Source of the DNA: Geosiphon pyriformis
Lineage: Eukaryota > Glomeromycota > Glomeromycetes > Archaeosporales > Geosiphonaceae
DNA: 64,000 nt
Assembly (NCBI GenBank): GCA_016748015.1
Contig: JAAOMT010000572.1
Coordinates: 161,650-225,649 of the forward strand
Reading direction: 5' to 3'
Below the pieces are notes generated by a model, which was not told where the DNA came from, did not search any database, and saw only the letters and a program-made list of their open reading frames with translations. The translations under genes were made by a program, and so were the position numbers. This document shows positions 11,571-24,884 of this stretch, piece after piece (within the stretch, counting starts at the first letter, position 1; each line of letters opens with the position of its first letter).

Positions 11571-11635
11571 TAGGGTTAAGGGTTAAAGGGTTAAAGGGTT
11601 AAAGGGTTAAAGGGTGAAGGGTTGGAATAGGTTAG
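11571..11635 (+). promoter_or_regulatory. GGGTTAAA tandem tract upstream of the WC-2-like gene
   Basis: Seven GGG runs are separated by TTAA, TTAAA or TGAA, about 230-290 bp upstream of the ATG on the non-coding strand. The spacing could form a four-tetrad-type G-quadruplex, and on the coding strand it reads as TTTAACCC repeats. It resembles interstitial telomere-like DNA, but with an extra A in most units. A promoter role is inference. Confidence 0.5.
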
Positions 11636-11639
11636 TTAG

Positions 11640-12845
11640 GTCAGGTCAGCTCGGGTCGAAAAAGAAGAAAAAATCGCACGAATGGTTTTAAAATTTTTAT
11701 GTATCTTAAATAGGAATATGGATAATTTGATTGACGCGGGTATTTCTGGACAATGGGGATGTTTGTTTGAGCCTTTATATTGAACTTTTTTATTTTATGA
11801 TAATGATGAAGATGATGGTGATGTGATGGTGATGGTGATGGTGATGAAGATGAAGATGAAGATGAAGATGATTTCTGTCTTCCTTAAGATAATAGGTTCC
11901 CAAAAGGTGGAAATTTAATAAAATTGTATAAGGTTAAGGAAAATTAACGATTTTTGATTTTTGGAAAATAAATCTTTTATTTAGATAGAAGGATCAGAAT
12001 TTTTGAAAGAAAAAGTTCAAGATGAAGAAATTTATGATTGATGCGCTCTTTTTTATTTAAATTAATAATATCAGAAATATATATAACAAAAAAGTTTCAA
12101 AATTTTTTTGAACTCATTCGAAAAAAAAAATATTCAAAGAGTTTGATTATATATCTTTTCTGGTGTTTTTTAATTTTTTTTTTTTTTTTTTTAAATTAAA
12201 GACTTATATGGACTATTGAATCTTTATTTATGTAATATATATATGTACATGGATACATGTATATTTTTATCTATATTTATGTTTGTATATTTTTAATATA
12301 TTGGTCTGTGAGACACGTAAGTTTGTCATGATGTTAAATAGAACAGCTTTAAGAATTGGGATCACCCAATTTCTCTCTAATGTACTCATCTATATAAATA
12401 AAAACTTTTTTTGAGTGAATAAATGAGTGAGTGAGTGATTGATTGGATTGATTGATTGATTAGTTATTTGATTGAGAATGATTTGGATGTAGATGGTTTC
12501 TAAAATTTCTTTGAATTTTTTTAGACTAGTTCAAAAAAAAAAAGGAAAGATTATAATTGGAAAAATTAATTATTCCAATCGAAATGTTACCCATCAAAAA
12601 TAACTATAAAGAAAAATTCTTCTCAAGCATAAAATTTCGATCAATTTAACCAAAAATAATTAGAATTCATTACTTGTTGATTCTTTTTCTATTTCGTTAG
12701 GTTCGGTTTTTACAAGTTTTTTTAATAATTTTAAATGGGGAAAAGGTTTTCAAGGGAATAAATTTACAGAGTTTTCAAGTTTTTTTGTTTTATGAATTAG
12801 AAAAAAGGATAAAAAAAATTTTTTTTTTATAAATAAATTTTCTTA

Positions 12846-12891
<46 letters not shown>

Positions 12892-13200
12892 TAATAATAA
12901 GAATAATAATAATAATATGTTAAAACCCTATAAACATATGAAAGGGGAATTCTAAACTTTAATTTTCTCAATTCTTGGATCATCCAAAACCTAGTATCTT
13001 TTGATTTTTTTAAGAAAAAAAGAAAAAGAGGAAATCCAAAAAAAGAAAAACAAAGTATATTGATAAAAATTAATAATTTCGATAAAGTTGTGATCTGTTA
13101 ATATTTTTGATATTTCATCATTTAATTATATCTTGATAGTTTTTCTTGTTTTAGAACGAGTCATCATTGTTTGATTATCGTAATCAGCATCACCATTATC
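11640..13200. other. Upstream or intergenic region with microsatellites
   Basis: No gene recognised. It includes GATGGT/GAAGAT repeats at 11811-11872, TTGA/GAGT repeats near 12415-12480 and an AAT tract at 12846-12917. It may hold the promoter and 5' untranslated region of the WC-2-like gene. Confidence 0.4.
12846..12917. repeat. (AAT)n microsatellite
   Basis: Nearly perfect AAT repeat of about 23 units with two interruptions. Further AAT/ATT arrays lie at 14428-14488, 16431-16518 and 17535-17572. Confidence 0.9.
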
Positions 13201-13344
13201 ATTCATCGAAGCGTTTTTTGGTGAATAAACGATGTATATCAATTAAATTAAATTGTGATGAGAGGGAACGGCGGAGCTGCTTTAGGTAAAGAAAAAGACT
13301 TTTAATAGTAAAACGAATAGTTATCATAATTATCAATAACAACA

Positions 13345-13449
13345 AAAACAATAACAATAACAATAACAATAACAATAACAATAACAATAACAATAACAAT
13401 AACAATAACAATAACATTAACATCATCATCATCATCATCATCGTCATCA
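13345..13449. repeat. (AATAAC)n followed by (CAT)n
   Basis: An 11-copy AATAAC hexamer array runs directly into a CAT array at 13420-13449. The long minus-strand frame across it (poly-Leu and poly-Met) is a product of the repeat and not a gene. Confidence 0.9.
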
Positions 13450-13507
13450 AAGATGATTCTCAACCACGGCTATCTCGAATGGTATTTTAACAAATTTCTG
13501 GACCAGT

Positions 13508-13601
13508 TTAGTAAAATCGAGATTCCATTGTATTAATTTCATCATTCAGAGCCTGTTCTGGATTTAGAAGATCTCTCTTTGAGTTAATGATAAATCCACG
13601 T
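13508..13601 (-). other. Candidate terminal exon of an unidentified gene
   Basis: After a good acceptor (CCACACAG) a minus-strand frame reads RGFIINSKRDLLN, then PEQALNDEINTMESRFY and a TAA stop. The composition looks like protein and unlike the repeats around it. A second frame overlapping its end is also open: 32 codons from an ATG near 13546, containing WNLDFTKLVQKF. I cannot find matching upstream exons with confidence and do not recognise the family. Confidence 0.3.
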
Positions 13602-14135
13602 CTGTGTGGAAGTGACAAATGATCAGTATGATCTAGTAAAGAAAAGTCGAAGAAAGACTTGAATGAAAAGGGATTAAAAGAAATGTTTAATAAAGGTATC
13701 AATTCATTCAGAAATTAAAATTCTCAAATTACAGGCTACTAAAAATGGGAAAATTAATAATAACAAAAGGGAGTATTACCTAATTTCTATTCTATGATAG
13801 ATTAGGAAAGAAAGGAATGTGAATGGGAATGGGAATGGGAATGAGAAAGCTTTTTTAGTTTTCATTTTTCATTTCTGAAATTTTCAATAAATCAATCAAT
13901 TTCGAACCTTTTTGATTTAGAAAAAAAGATCCAAAATTATGAGATTAAGGATTTTTATTTTATTTTCAAAACCTAAAAAGAGTTTTTTGAAATGAATATA
14001 AGGTTTAAACTTATCGAGTACTCATAAATTGTTCAATAGCACTGGCTACCATTGAAATCTTAATTCTTTTAGTTACACAGTGAAAATTCATTGTCGATTA
14101 GATCAAATCTGCTGCATTAAAGAGAGAACAGTCGG

Positions 14136-14173
<38 letters not shown>

Positions 14174-14220
14174 AATTAATTAATTAATTGATGATTGGAT
14201 TGACTGATTGATTGATTGAA
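14136..14220. repeat. (TTGA)n / (TTAA)n microsatellite
   Basis: About 8 TTGA units, then TTAA units, then imperfect TTGA again. Confidence 0.9.
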
Positions 14221-14428
14221 GGTAAGTAAAAAACAAGTTATAATTTTTCCATCATATTGTTTTTAAAACCGGTTTTTTATTTTAATTTTGAGGTATTAAT
14301 AAACATATAAACAGTAATTAAATTGGAAAGAGATCGAATAGATTTTCTGGATTTCTCTTCTTTTAAAATGAAAGCACCGAATAAACGCTCTGAAGAAATT
14401 TTTAATTAATTAGTGTAACAATAAAATG

Positions 14429-14488
<60 letters not shown>

Positions 14489-14705
14489 GTAGTAGTAGTA
14501 AATTACAAGAACTGAAAAGCTAAAATTTTAGAGAATGAAATTCTGGAGTAAATTAGTATCCAAAAACAACTTGCATCAAACATCAAACATCAGGAAGCAC
14601 AGCACGGTACGGCACTTGATCAGTAAAAAAATGCATCAAGAACTCGGAAAAAAAACCCTTTTCACAATATTTCTTTCTAGCAAATATCAGGGCAAATCAT
14701 CTTAC

Positions 14706-14794
14706 CACTAAAATCTTAGTATCCCCATCTTTGATATTTAACGCCGTGTACTCACGATCATCCGCATGAACATGTTGCTTTTTTTTTGTTACTT
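14706..14794 (-). other. Candidate internal exon with a PAS-like HxDDRE motif
   Basis: An 89-bp minus-strand segment is bounded by a CAG acceptor and a GTAAGA donor. It encodes 29 residues including KKKQHVHADDREYTALN and IKDGDTKILV. HADDRE resembles the HPDDRE box of PAS domains; the nearby WC-2-like gene has HPDERE. No flanking exons of matching phase were found within a few hundred bases, so it could be a remnant of a PAS gene or chance. Confidence 0.3.
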
Positions 14795-14999
14795 CTGACA
14801 GTGGTAGCTATTATTCTTATCAACGAATAATCACTGCAAGATTTCTTGCAGCAGCAGAAATGGTAAAAAAAAAAACGAAATTAAATGTCAATTTTTTCAT
14901 GAGAAAAAAAAGGAAAAACGCAATCTAAATTGATTACGCCAAATAACTAATTCAAAAAACATGACGATAATGTGTACAAAAAAAAATAGGATTTGGAAA

Positions 15000-15001
<2 letters not shown>

Positions 15002-15035
<34 letters not shown>
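15002..15035. repeat. Poly(T) run of 34
   Basis: Uninterrupted T homopolymer in the gene island. It could be a poly(A) tail of a minus-strand insertion, but no element is recognisable beside it and no target-site duplication was seen. Confidence 0.8.
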
Positions 15036-16426
15036 CAAAGAAGAATATTTAGAAGTTCACTTTTTTCATTAGAGAACAGTAAATCTCATCTTAATAGGTA
15101 AAAGTAGAAATAATAATAGTAATAGTAATAGTAATAGTAATAATAATTAATAGTAATCATGAAATTTTGGGACTGGTAATTAGAAAAAGGAGATACAGGT
15201 TGGAAATTAAAAGAAAAAACAGATACACATGAGTAAATATTGACATGAAAAAAATAAATAAAAACCTATTTTTTATTAAGGGGCTAAATAAAAAGTATTT
15301 AACGTCAACTTTTTGGTAACCCTTGAAAGGCGACCTCTTTGTTTGGTATCAGAATCAGGATTTTATAAAGGGCCTAAATGATTGGGCCAAAATGCTTCAA
15401 TCTATTCATGTTTTTCTTTAAATAACACAATTATCGAGGATTTCAATATTTTGCTCAAAAAAAAAAAAAAGTTTTTTATTTTTTTTAAATTTCCAAATTG
15501 TGTGATACCATCATCAATCATATTAAAATTCGATCGTGTGTGTTAATCATTCTAGTTAATGAGTTTCACGACAGATAAAATACCGATAATTTGAAAATTT
15601 TCAATTAGTTTCCAAAAAGGGTACAACAATAATACTAGAAGAAGTTTGATAAATTAAAAAACACCAATAAAATCATCAGTTATCAGAGTTACTAAATAAC
15701 TAACCTTTTTTTATTTTTTTTTGAACATGTGTCATTTGTATGATAATTATGGTCACATAATCAACAATCACAGATTTGTTGATGTATCATGGGATCAATG
15801 ATTTTGGGTTAACTGTCATTTGATTGTCGGTTAAAAAAGCAGGTTATATTATTTACAATATCGTAATAATAAATAAGCTGTGATATAAATTATACAATGG
15901 CAAACCAATTTTCTGGGACCTACATCGATCCTGGTATTGGGATTGGATGAAAAATTTTAAAATTCAATATTTTTGGGGATTCATGGTATATACCTTATCT
16001 ACCAATTTGAGATTCCAGCAAAAAAAAATTTCAAAAAAAAAAAAACATTTTTCCCGTTTTCTTCCGTTGTATTCCATTAAAAAGGTCAAAAGCGATGTGT
16101 TGTGGAGGTCCTGTTTACCATTTAATTATAAAATTATAATTTAATTGGTCCCTAATTTTTTTAAATATTTCAACTTTTGTGTGCGCACACTATAAAGTTT
16201 GTATATCGGCCGAAATGATCAAATGCATTGTAACAAATAAATTATGATTAACGATCATGCATTGTAGTCAATTCGTTTTGAATTTTTTATTTTATTTTAT
16301 TTTATTTTATTTTCTTTTCTTTTCTTTTATTTCTTTTCTTGAGAAGTTCTCAATTATGGTTCTAACCAAAAAAATAGTTTCCCTTTCAAAAAGACAATCT
16401 AGGCCTGCAACATTATGATCAACTAA

Positions 16427-16518
<92 letters not shown>

Positions 16519-17534
16519 GTTATTTTAATATTTTTTATAATTTTTAATCGGTCAGTGAATATTCTTTAAAGGGATACCTCAATCGAGGCGCGTCACCATG
16601 TTGCATGATCACTGATCTGTGTGACAGACTGGGAGGATCGATTTTAAATTAGTCCATGATCTACATAATTTTTTTAATTCATCCTAAAAAAGTAAAATTC
16701 TAAACTACTCCTCTCGTCACGATTAAAGTTAGAACTTGGAAAAAATGACAAGAAAAGTTTAAAACTTTCCCGTAAATCCCCAAAAAAAGATGCAATCTTT
16801 GTACGTAATTTTCACATTTCATACGACCGAATATTCGAAGAGTTAAGTTCCCCTGATATTCTAGAGTTTCTTTTTAATTGTATCACATTCATTATCCTTG
16901 AATTCTTTCTTTGCATTCCATTTCTTTGTTGTTTGAACATTGCTATCAACTTCTTTACTGACTAATATCATTATCATTACTACTGCTCTACTATTACTAT
17001 TACTATTACTATTACTACTACGACTACTGCTCTACTACCACGACCACTACTACCACTACCACTACCACTACCACTATCACCACTACTGCTATTGCCACTG
17101 CTGCAAAGCAAAGTAATGCAATGCAAATATGTGGAGTGAATTATTAATGATAGTAATGGGAACGTAATTGTTTTGTCTCTTGATTGTCTCTTTATTTTCT
17201 GTGGCTTAAAGAATGTTTTTTAATTAAAGTGCAATACAAAAACGCGTGAAGACGCATTCAGTATTTATTTTTTTCAATACAATGCATCACTATATCTTTC
17301 AAGATCTTTTTTTTTGAACCTCCTTTTAATGTTTTAGTCTCCAAATACCAACTCCTCATTCTCCCGTACTCCGATTTAACCGAAAGAATGATTTTGGGAA
17401 AGAGGAGTAAAAAAAGAAACTAATTCAAGAATTCTTTAACAAAACCCCCCCCCCCCCCCAAAAAACAAAATGAAAAAAAACACAATCACTGATTCATAAT
17501 TGAATATCAGAATCTTTTATTTTATATTATTTTA

Positions 17535-17574
<40 letters not shown>

Positions 17575-17926
17575 TCCCCTGGCTCATAATCAAAAAAAAA
17601 ACTTGTTTTCTCTCGTTTTTGGAAGTGCATGATGGCACACTATGAGGTGGCGCTAAATCCCCGCAGAAATGGCTGCAAATCACTATCGGAAAAAAACCTT
17701 AATCTAACCAACAATTGTGGCACCAATCAATTTTTTCATTGATAGAATGAAATTTTTATGCCACCATGACGTGTAACCGCGTAACATCTTAATGATAATC
17801 ACTGACCACAATGATAATCATCGCCTCGACTCACACGCACAAACTATTGTGTGTTTTAGCCACTGTTTATTTGCCACATTCCTGATTTCATTTAGGACGA
17901 GCCATTATTATTATTATTATTATTAT
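15036..17926. other. Intergenic region, microsatellites only
   Basis: No gene supported. It holds TTTTA repeats (16289-16340), a long ATT array (16431-16518), TACTAT/TACCAC repeats (16980-17100), a run of 15 C (17445-17459) and AAT (17535-17572). A minus-strand frame near 17270-17440 is open for over 40 codons without recognisable motifs. TGATCA-type sequences occur near 16210-16260 and 16600-16620. Confidence 0.45.
17445..17459. repeat. Run of 15 C
   Basis: The only long G/C homopolymer in this AT-rich window. Confidence 0.9.
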
Positions 17927-18097
17927 TTATTCTTTATTATTACTGTTGTTGTTGTTGTTGTTGAGTTTGTTTGTTTCTGTTTGTGTCTCAAATGCAAGTG
18001 GTCTTCTTAGTGGTTGCTCATTGTCGAATCTTAATTTAGCAACGGGTCGGCCAGATTCATCAAAGGAGAAGGAAAATTCTTGAAAAAGTTGAAACAT
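17927..18097 (-). CDS. Possible small protein or last exon, Asn-rich C-terminus
   Basis: From the ATG at 18097 a 56-residue frame reads FQLFQEFSFSFDESGRPVAKLR, then LRRPLAFETQTETNK, and ends in an Asn tract made by a trinucleotide repeat. The part before the tract has balanced, protein-like composition. A CCATAG acceptor-like site about 20 bp upstream leaves the frame open, so this may be the last exon of a gene whose earlier exons I could not find. Function unknown. Confidence 0.35.
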   Translation of the reverse strand: MFQLFQEFSFSFDESGRPVAKLRFDNEQPLRRPLAFETQTETNKLNNNNNNSNNKE

Positions 18098-18868
18098 TTT
18101 TTCGATTTCATTACCTATGGTCCCTTCCCCCAATATTAAGATAAAAGTAACAAGATTTCGGGTATACTAGACCGGACGGGTTTTAGTTTCAATTGGTTTA
18201 CCCAAGTCAATTTTAATCTTTTTTCAAGACAAGTGTCAAACTTTTAATAAATAATGTGCGAAAAAAAAATTTATTTATTTTTTCATTTGGACCAAATAAA
18301 GTAACATCCCTTTCATCTCTAATACTAAAAAAGATGTTTATACTATTAATTATTTATAAAATCAAAAAGCATTATTTTAACCCTGGAATTTCCCAAGTAA
18401 CCTTTCACAAAAGATTCCCATCTAAATATTCGGAATTTCAAATTTCAAATCATAAATTACAAATTTTTCTTTTAAACAAAAATAGCAATGTTAATAATTC
18501 TAACTAAAGATTTTCAACAGGTTTATGATCTCATACACAATGTAAAATGTGTTCAAAACTTTGAAATTTTACCATCTTGAGCTTTGAATTCTCTTTCATT
18601 ATTTGTCATAATTCGAAAAATATATCCTTTATGTATTTTCCTTTTTTTGATTCATTCACTTTATTTTAGTGCATTGCATTGCACTTCTATCTTTTGTTCT
18701 TTTTCTAAATCACACAGACACAGGATGATCAACATCATACATTCTTTCTCACTCACACAATTCAATCATCTTTTAATCATGTATTGTTCTAGATCACACA
18801 AACACGCTCGATCACAAACGAGTACGTCTGTCGGTAATCGAGTGATGATCGTTGTTGTTTTTTGTTAT

Positions 18869-18921
18869 TGTAGTTGTAGTAGTTGTAGTAGTTGTAGTAG
18901 TTGTAGTAGTTGTAGTAGTTG
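18869..18921. repeat. TTGTAGTAG nonamer microsatellite
   Basis: About six copies of a 9-bp unit. The + strand frame across it (Ser/Cys repeats) is a product of the repeat. Confidence 0.85.
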
Positions 18922-21900
18922 TGAAATTCTCACTCGGGACTTGGATCACTTATAAATAGGATTATTTGTTAGCAATAATTAAATTTTTATGTTTCAAAGT
19001 CAATCCTTGATCCCTTGATTCTTACTTGACTTTACGAAAATGCCCATTGAAATTCGATTGTCAAAAACTCGATTCGTAGATAGAAACCCACAAAATTGGG
19101 CAAAACGCAAGAAATTGATTTGTGTTGACATGTTTTAGCCGTAAATGTTAATTATAAGACAAGAAGGTTCGAAATTGAGGAAACCTGTATTTTTTTTTAG
19201 AAACTTCGAAATTATCTAATCTAATCAAGAATTGGTATTTTTCTGAATTTCAGACTAAATTGGTTTCTTAAAAATCTACCAAATATTCATTTTGATTCAT
19301 TGACTAGGGACTTGACAAATATTAGAACCAAACCTCGCAATCATATTTTCAAAAAATAAATAAACAAACCATAATTTTGCTGTGTCTGTTTTCTCATTAT
19401 TAAGATTTGAAACTGGTTCAATACATGTATTTGAAAATCAAAAACATATTTTGTTTTGATTTTTGATGATTTATATATTAAATATGTAATGAATAAAATT
19501 TGGTATCTAAAAAAAAATGAAATGTTGTTTTTTTTCAAATTTTCACAATTATCAATCGATTTGTAAAACTATTAAATGTTCAAAATATTATGATTATTGA
19601 TAAAAAATATTTTATTTATGATCAACTTTCAAAAATTTATAAATAAAAATTAAAAAAAAAACTCCCAAATTAAAATATAATAAATTATTATTTTTTGTTC
19701 AATAAATCGAAAATTTTATAAAAATCATAGATTTTTCACTTAAATATTGGTGTGTCAAATTTTTAATTAGATTACAAAAAAACAAAATTTGAAGCTATAA
19801 TTAATAATCAAAAAAATTTATTGTAAACAGTTAATTATTTCTGTTCTAAAATCTGTTTTTTTGAAAAAAAAAAGCTTTGGTTTTTTAGTGTTTTTTGTAA
19901 TGCTTTTTTTAAACTATTTTTTAATAATATTAAAAATAAGTTTGAACTGTTTAATAAAATTGCTGTTATTAAATTAATACTTAAAAAAAAGTTGTATTTA
20001 ATATAAAATTTTTAGATATAAGTATTGTTACAAATTTTAAAGTTATTTTTTTATTTTATTGAAATTTTTTTTAAAAATTATTATTTTGTTAATTTATTGT
20101 TTTATATTTTAGTTTTTGTTTGATTTATTGTGTTTTATTTTATAATATTTAATAATTTTAAACTTAAATAAATAATAAAATTATTTTTTAATATTTTAAA
20201 TAAGTATTTTTTAATTAATTATAATTATTTAACTATAGATTAAATTTATTTATTTATTTTTTAAACCAAAAATACTTAATGTTTTTATTTTATTAAAATA
20301 GTTTATAAATATTTGTTTTTTTATTATTATTGTTTTAATAAAATATAGTTCAATTATTAATTATGATAAAAATATTAAAATTTCAACAAACTATAATACA
20401 TATATTGTCTATTTGTAACTAATTACTTAAGCCAGCCAAGATTAAATTAAATTAAATTTATAAAAAAAACTTATTTTAAACAAATATTTTTTGTATATAA
20501 ACAATTAATAAATTACTGTTTTTTATCAAATTACTTAATTATACAGCAGTTTTATTAGCATAAAACTAATATTAAATAATTATAAAATTTTACAAAACTA
20601 TTATTTAAGCAAATATTTTTTTATCAAAAGTAATATCTATAATTTTATTTTTGTTTTTATTATAATTAAACTCTGTTTTAAACTTAGCAACTTTCAAATT
20701 TAAACTACCAACAAATTTTCCAATATTATTTAACTTAATATAAAGACTAAAACACAAATTTTTTAATTTTGCAATTAAAATCAAAAAAGCCAAACAAAAA
20801 TTAATTATAAAATTATTAATAATAACAAAAAAAGCAGTTAATAAAATAGCAACAAAAAAAACCAATAAAACAAAAATCTTAGAAAAAAAATATTAATACT
20901 AAAAAATTTATAACCAAATACTTAAAACTTTAATATTTAAAACAACATTAATATTTAAAAATTTTATTAAATATAATATTTTTTTAAAGTATTAGTTTTT
21001 ACAATAATAATATTTGGATTTTTTTAAAACCAAAAATAATAATTATATATTTAAATTATTAAACAAGATTAAAAGAATAAAAAATAAAAATAAAAATAAT
21101 TATCAACTTAAAAAACTGTGTAATTACCAAAAAAATTAACCAATTCAATTTTAAAAATATTATAAAAAACAATAACTTTATGTTAATTAACAAAAAAAAA
21201 GCTTAATACTATTTTTTTACTAATATAAACTAATAAAGTAAATTACAACATAAAGTTTTAATGTTTATTTTGGTTTGGTTTGAGTTTAATTAAACTATTA
21301 AATTAAAATAAATTTTAACAAAATTTTGGCTAAATTTTAAATTTGAACTTAAACTAAACTTAAAATTACCAAACTTGAATTAAATTAAATCCAAATAACA
21401 AATTAAATTTAAATTCAATATAGTTTTAGATATTAAGCAAAATTTTATATTTGTAATTATATTTTTATCTGTAAAAAAACATATTTAAAAACAACAAATA
21501 ATTTTTAAATTATTAAATAATTATAAGTTATATATGTAAGATAAAAAAATTATGTTTAATATGTTTAAATATCAAATTTTTAATAAAATACTAATTTAAA
21601 TATAGTTTTCTAGTTAGATTGGCCAAAAAATTCTAAAAAATAGCAATCTTACTTATTAAACCATTTTTAATTAACTTGTAATTTTTTTAAATATTTTGTT
21701 TTTTCTTATACTATTTTTTTATTATAATATATATTATTTAATAAGTAGTTTTTAAATAATATCATAAAAATTTAATAATATTTATAGTTCTATAAAAAAA
21801 TAATTTATGTACATATTTTAAGACTATATATTTAATTATTGTTTTTTGTTTACTTAAACTTATTAAAATATTTTTATATCATATTTTAAAAACTATATTT

Positions 21901-24181
21901 ATCAAAAATATTAATATTTAGATTATTTAAATTATTAAATTCTATTATTTTAAATTTTAAATCTTTAATAATATTAAACAATAGATTTAATTTAATAAAT
22001 TAAAAAATAAAACTATTATATATATATAATTTTATATCTTTCTTTAATTAATTATAGTAATTAAACAAAGTAATAATTAATAAATAAATAATATAAAATA
22101 TATATTTTTTTTTAATTTTATTAAATTTAAACAAGTTTATAAACTTTAAATTAGATCTGAACTGAATTTAAATTTGTCAAAAAGATTTAACTTTAAATTT
22201 AAACTAAATTAACTTTGAAAATTTAGTTTAATTCAAGTTTAATTTATAATTTAAACCAAATTTAAACAGTATTTAAAGTTTGGTTTTGGTTTAGTTTATT
22301 AGATTTTTATTATATATTATTATAAACCAAAAAACTTTAATTTAATAAAATAATCTTACTAAAAACATTTAAAGTATTTTTAATATTATTAAAAATAATA
22401 CCAAGAAAAATATTATAAAGAGCAATAATTAAAAATAACTTTAACAAAAACCATAAAAAAAAAGTAATTTAATAAATTTAATTTATATAATAATATTTAA
22501 AAAAACTTGAAATATAAAATCTATATAAAAAAGTCTAATATTGTTTTTAGTGATTAAATTAAGACCAAAAAAACTATGTAAAAATTAAAATACATTTTTA
22601 ATATAAGATATTTTAATTTTAATAATAAAACCAAACATTAAAATAAAAATTAATTATTTAAATACTATTAACTATTATATAAAAAAACAAAAAACAAAGA
22701 TTAATTTAGTTTTTATTTGATTAATTTAATTTTTAAGATTAAGTAATCTAATAAGTTTTTTAATAAAAAACATATTTAAAAACATATTTTGTTTTGCTTT
22801 TAAAACCAATAATAATTTGTTAAAAAATACTATATTTGATAATTAATTTTGACTTATTTTAAAAAGCATATTATTGTTATTATTATTTACATTAAAAAAA
22901 CTAATTGTTATAATAAAAATTTTATTTAAAATTTTATTTAAAATTACAAAAAAATTTAGTATAATAAAAATAAATAAAAATAATTATTGTTAATTTTTGA
23001 AGTTTTTAATAAAATAATAATAATAGTAATAAGAACAAAAAAAACTAGCTTATTAATTAATTTATTATTAAAAATTTTTAACCTTTTAAAAAAAATTAAA
23101 ACAATATTAAAATTAATTTTAATATGTTTTTTAGAAAAAATTTTAATTAAAAAAAATTACTAATTAAAAAAAATTAAAAACAGTTTTATATTATTAATAT
23201 TTAAAAAAATATTTTCAAGATGTTTTGTCTAATTGTTTTTACAATAAAAAATAATGTTTAAACCTTTTTTACTTTTTTGTTTTAATTATAATTATAAAAA
23301 TAAAATAAAAATATTAATATTTGTTTATTATAAATTTGTTTATATATTTATTTTTTATTTTTTTTAGTTATATACTATATATTATAAGATTATTATAATT
23401 ACAAATTAATTTTTAAAATTATATATATTTACAAAATAAGTTTTATTTTATTTTAAATTAATTAAAGCTTTTAAATAAGTAAATAGTTACTTTAAAAACA
23501 TATATATTTAAAATTTAAAAATATTAACTAAGTTTATATATATTATAATTAAATTTATTTACAAAAAAAAGTAACTAAATTTACTTAAAAATATATTTAA
23601 ATATATTAATTTTAAATTTATATGTTTTACTAAAAAACACATAAACAAAAAAATGCAGTTTTGATATAAAATGTTAAACTAATAAACTAATTAAAAAAAT
23701 TTTAAAAATAATTATAAACTTAAAATAAAATTTAAAAACCAAAACCAAATAATTTAAATTTTAATACTTATAGTATTATTAATTTTTACAATATTTTTCA
23801 AATAAAACTTTTTTATAAATTATTAATTTTAATAACTATTTTATTAAAAGTTTTTCAAATTTAAAAATAATAATAATAAACTATTAAAAAATATTTTGTA
23901 TCTTTATTATTTAAAAAAAAAATTTTTAAAAAAACTTTTTAAATATTAAATCATTAAAAAAAATTATAAATAAAAATCTGATTTTATTGTTTTTTTATTA
24001 AAACTTATATAATTTTAGCTGTTTTAAAATAGTCAAATAAAGCTTAAAAAAAATTCAATTAAATATTATTTTAGTTTTTATAACTAGTATAATTGTTGTT
24101 AATTTAAACAATTAGACTTTTTTAAATATTTATATATTAAATTTAAATATAAATAGTTAATTAATACTAAATTAAAAAATA

Positions 24182-24217
<36 letters not shown>

Positions 24218-24884
24218 GATTAAAAGTTATTAATAAAGTAAAAAAAGTAAATAATTTAACAAATAAATTGTTTTAATTAATAATATGTTTAAAAGTTTAT
24301 TTATTTTTTAATTATTATATAAAATTATTATTATTAATTATTTCTATATAATTATTATTAAGAGTTTTGTTTTTAAAATTGGTTTTTTAAAACAATATTT
24401 GTATTTTTAAATATAGTTAAAGTTAATTTAATTATTGTAAATTTTGTTTAGAATATAATTATATAACATAAAATAAATATATAATTACTAAATATTAAAT
24501 TAAGTAGTTTTATTAATAATAAAGTTTTGTTTATAGAAATTTTATTAATTTTTATTGATTTTTATAAATATATAATTTTTTTTATTATAGTATTGTCTTA
24601 ATTAATTCAAATAATTAATTGTATATAAAAAACATGAATTATATTAATTTTAAGATTTTTTATCTTTGTATTATAATAGTTAATAATTGAACTAAATTTA
24701 TTAATAATAAAAAAATAAAAATAAAAATTTATTATTTTTTGTTTTAAATATAATAATAAAATTTTAATTTATTCAAATAAATTTTTTAAAAAACATAAAT
24801 ATTATTAATTTAATTATATTTTTTGTTATTAATATTTATTAAACTTAAATTAATTTAGTATATATTATTATTATTATTATTATT

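Noticed and set aside
11571-11635. Internal telomere
   Set aside because: The unit is mostly GGGTTAAA, not a regular TTAGGG array, and is only about 60 bp long.
13199-13450. Minus-strand frame rich in Met and Leu
   Set aside because: It is a translation of the AATAAC and CAT repeats, with no independent protein signal.
18584-18955. 123-codon + strand frame
   Set aside because: Low-complexity, ends in a Ser/Cys run made by a nonamer repeat, and has no motif.
20605-20865. 86-codon minus-strand frame in the desert
   Set aside because: Composition is Ile/Leu/Phe/Lys/Asn only, as random A+T-rich DNA gives. It may be a transposon fossil but cannot be supported as a gene.
21270-22300. Possible MITE bounded by TTTGGTTTGG-like ends
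   Set aside because: The two ends are in the same orientation, not inverted, and no target-site duplication was found.
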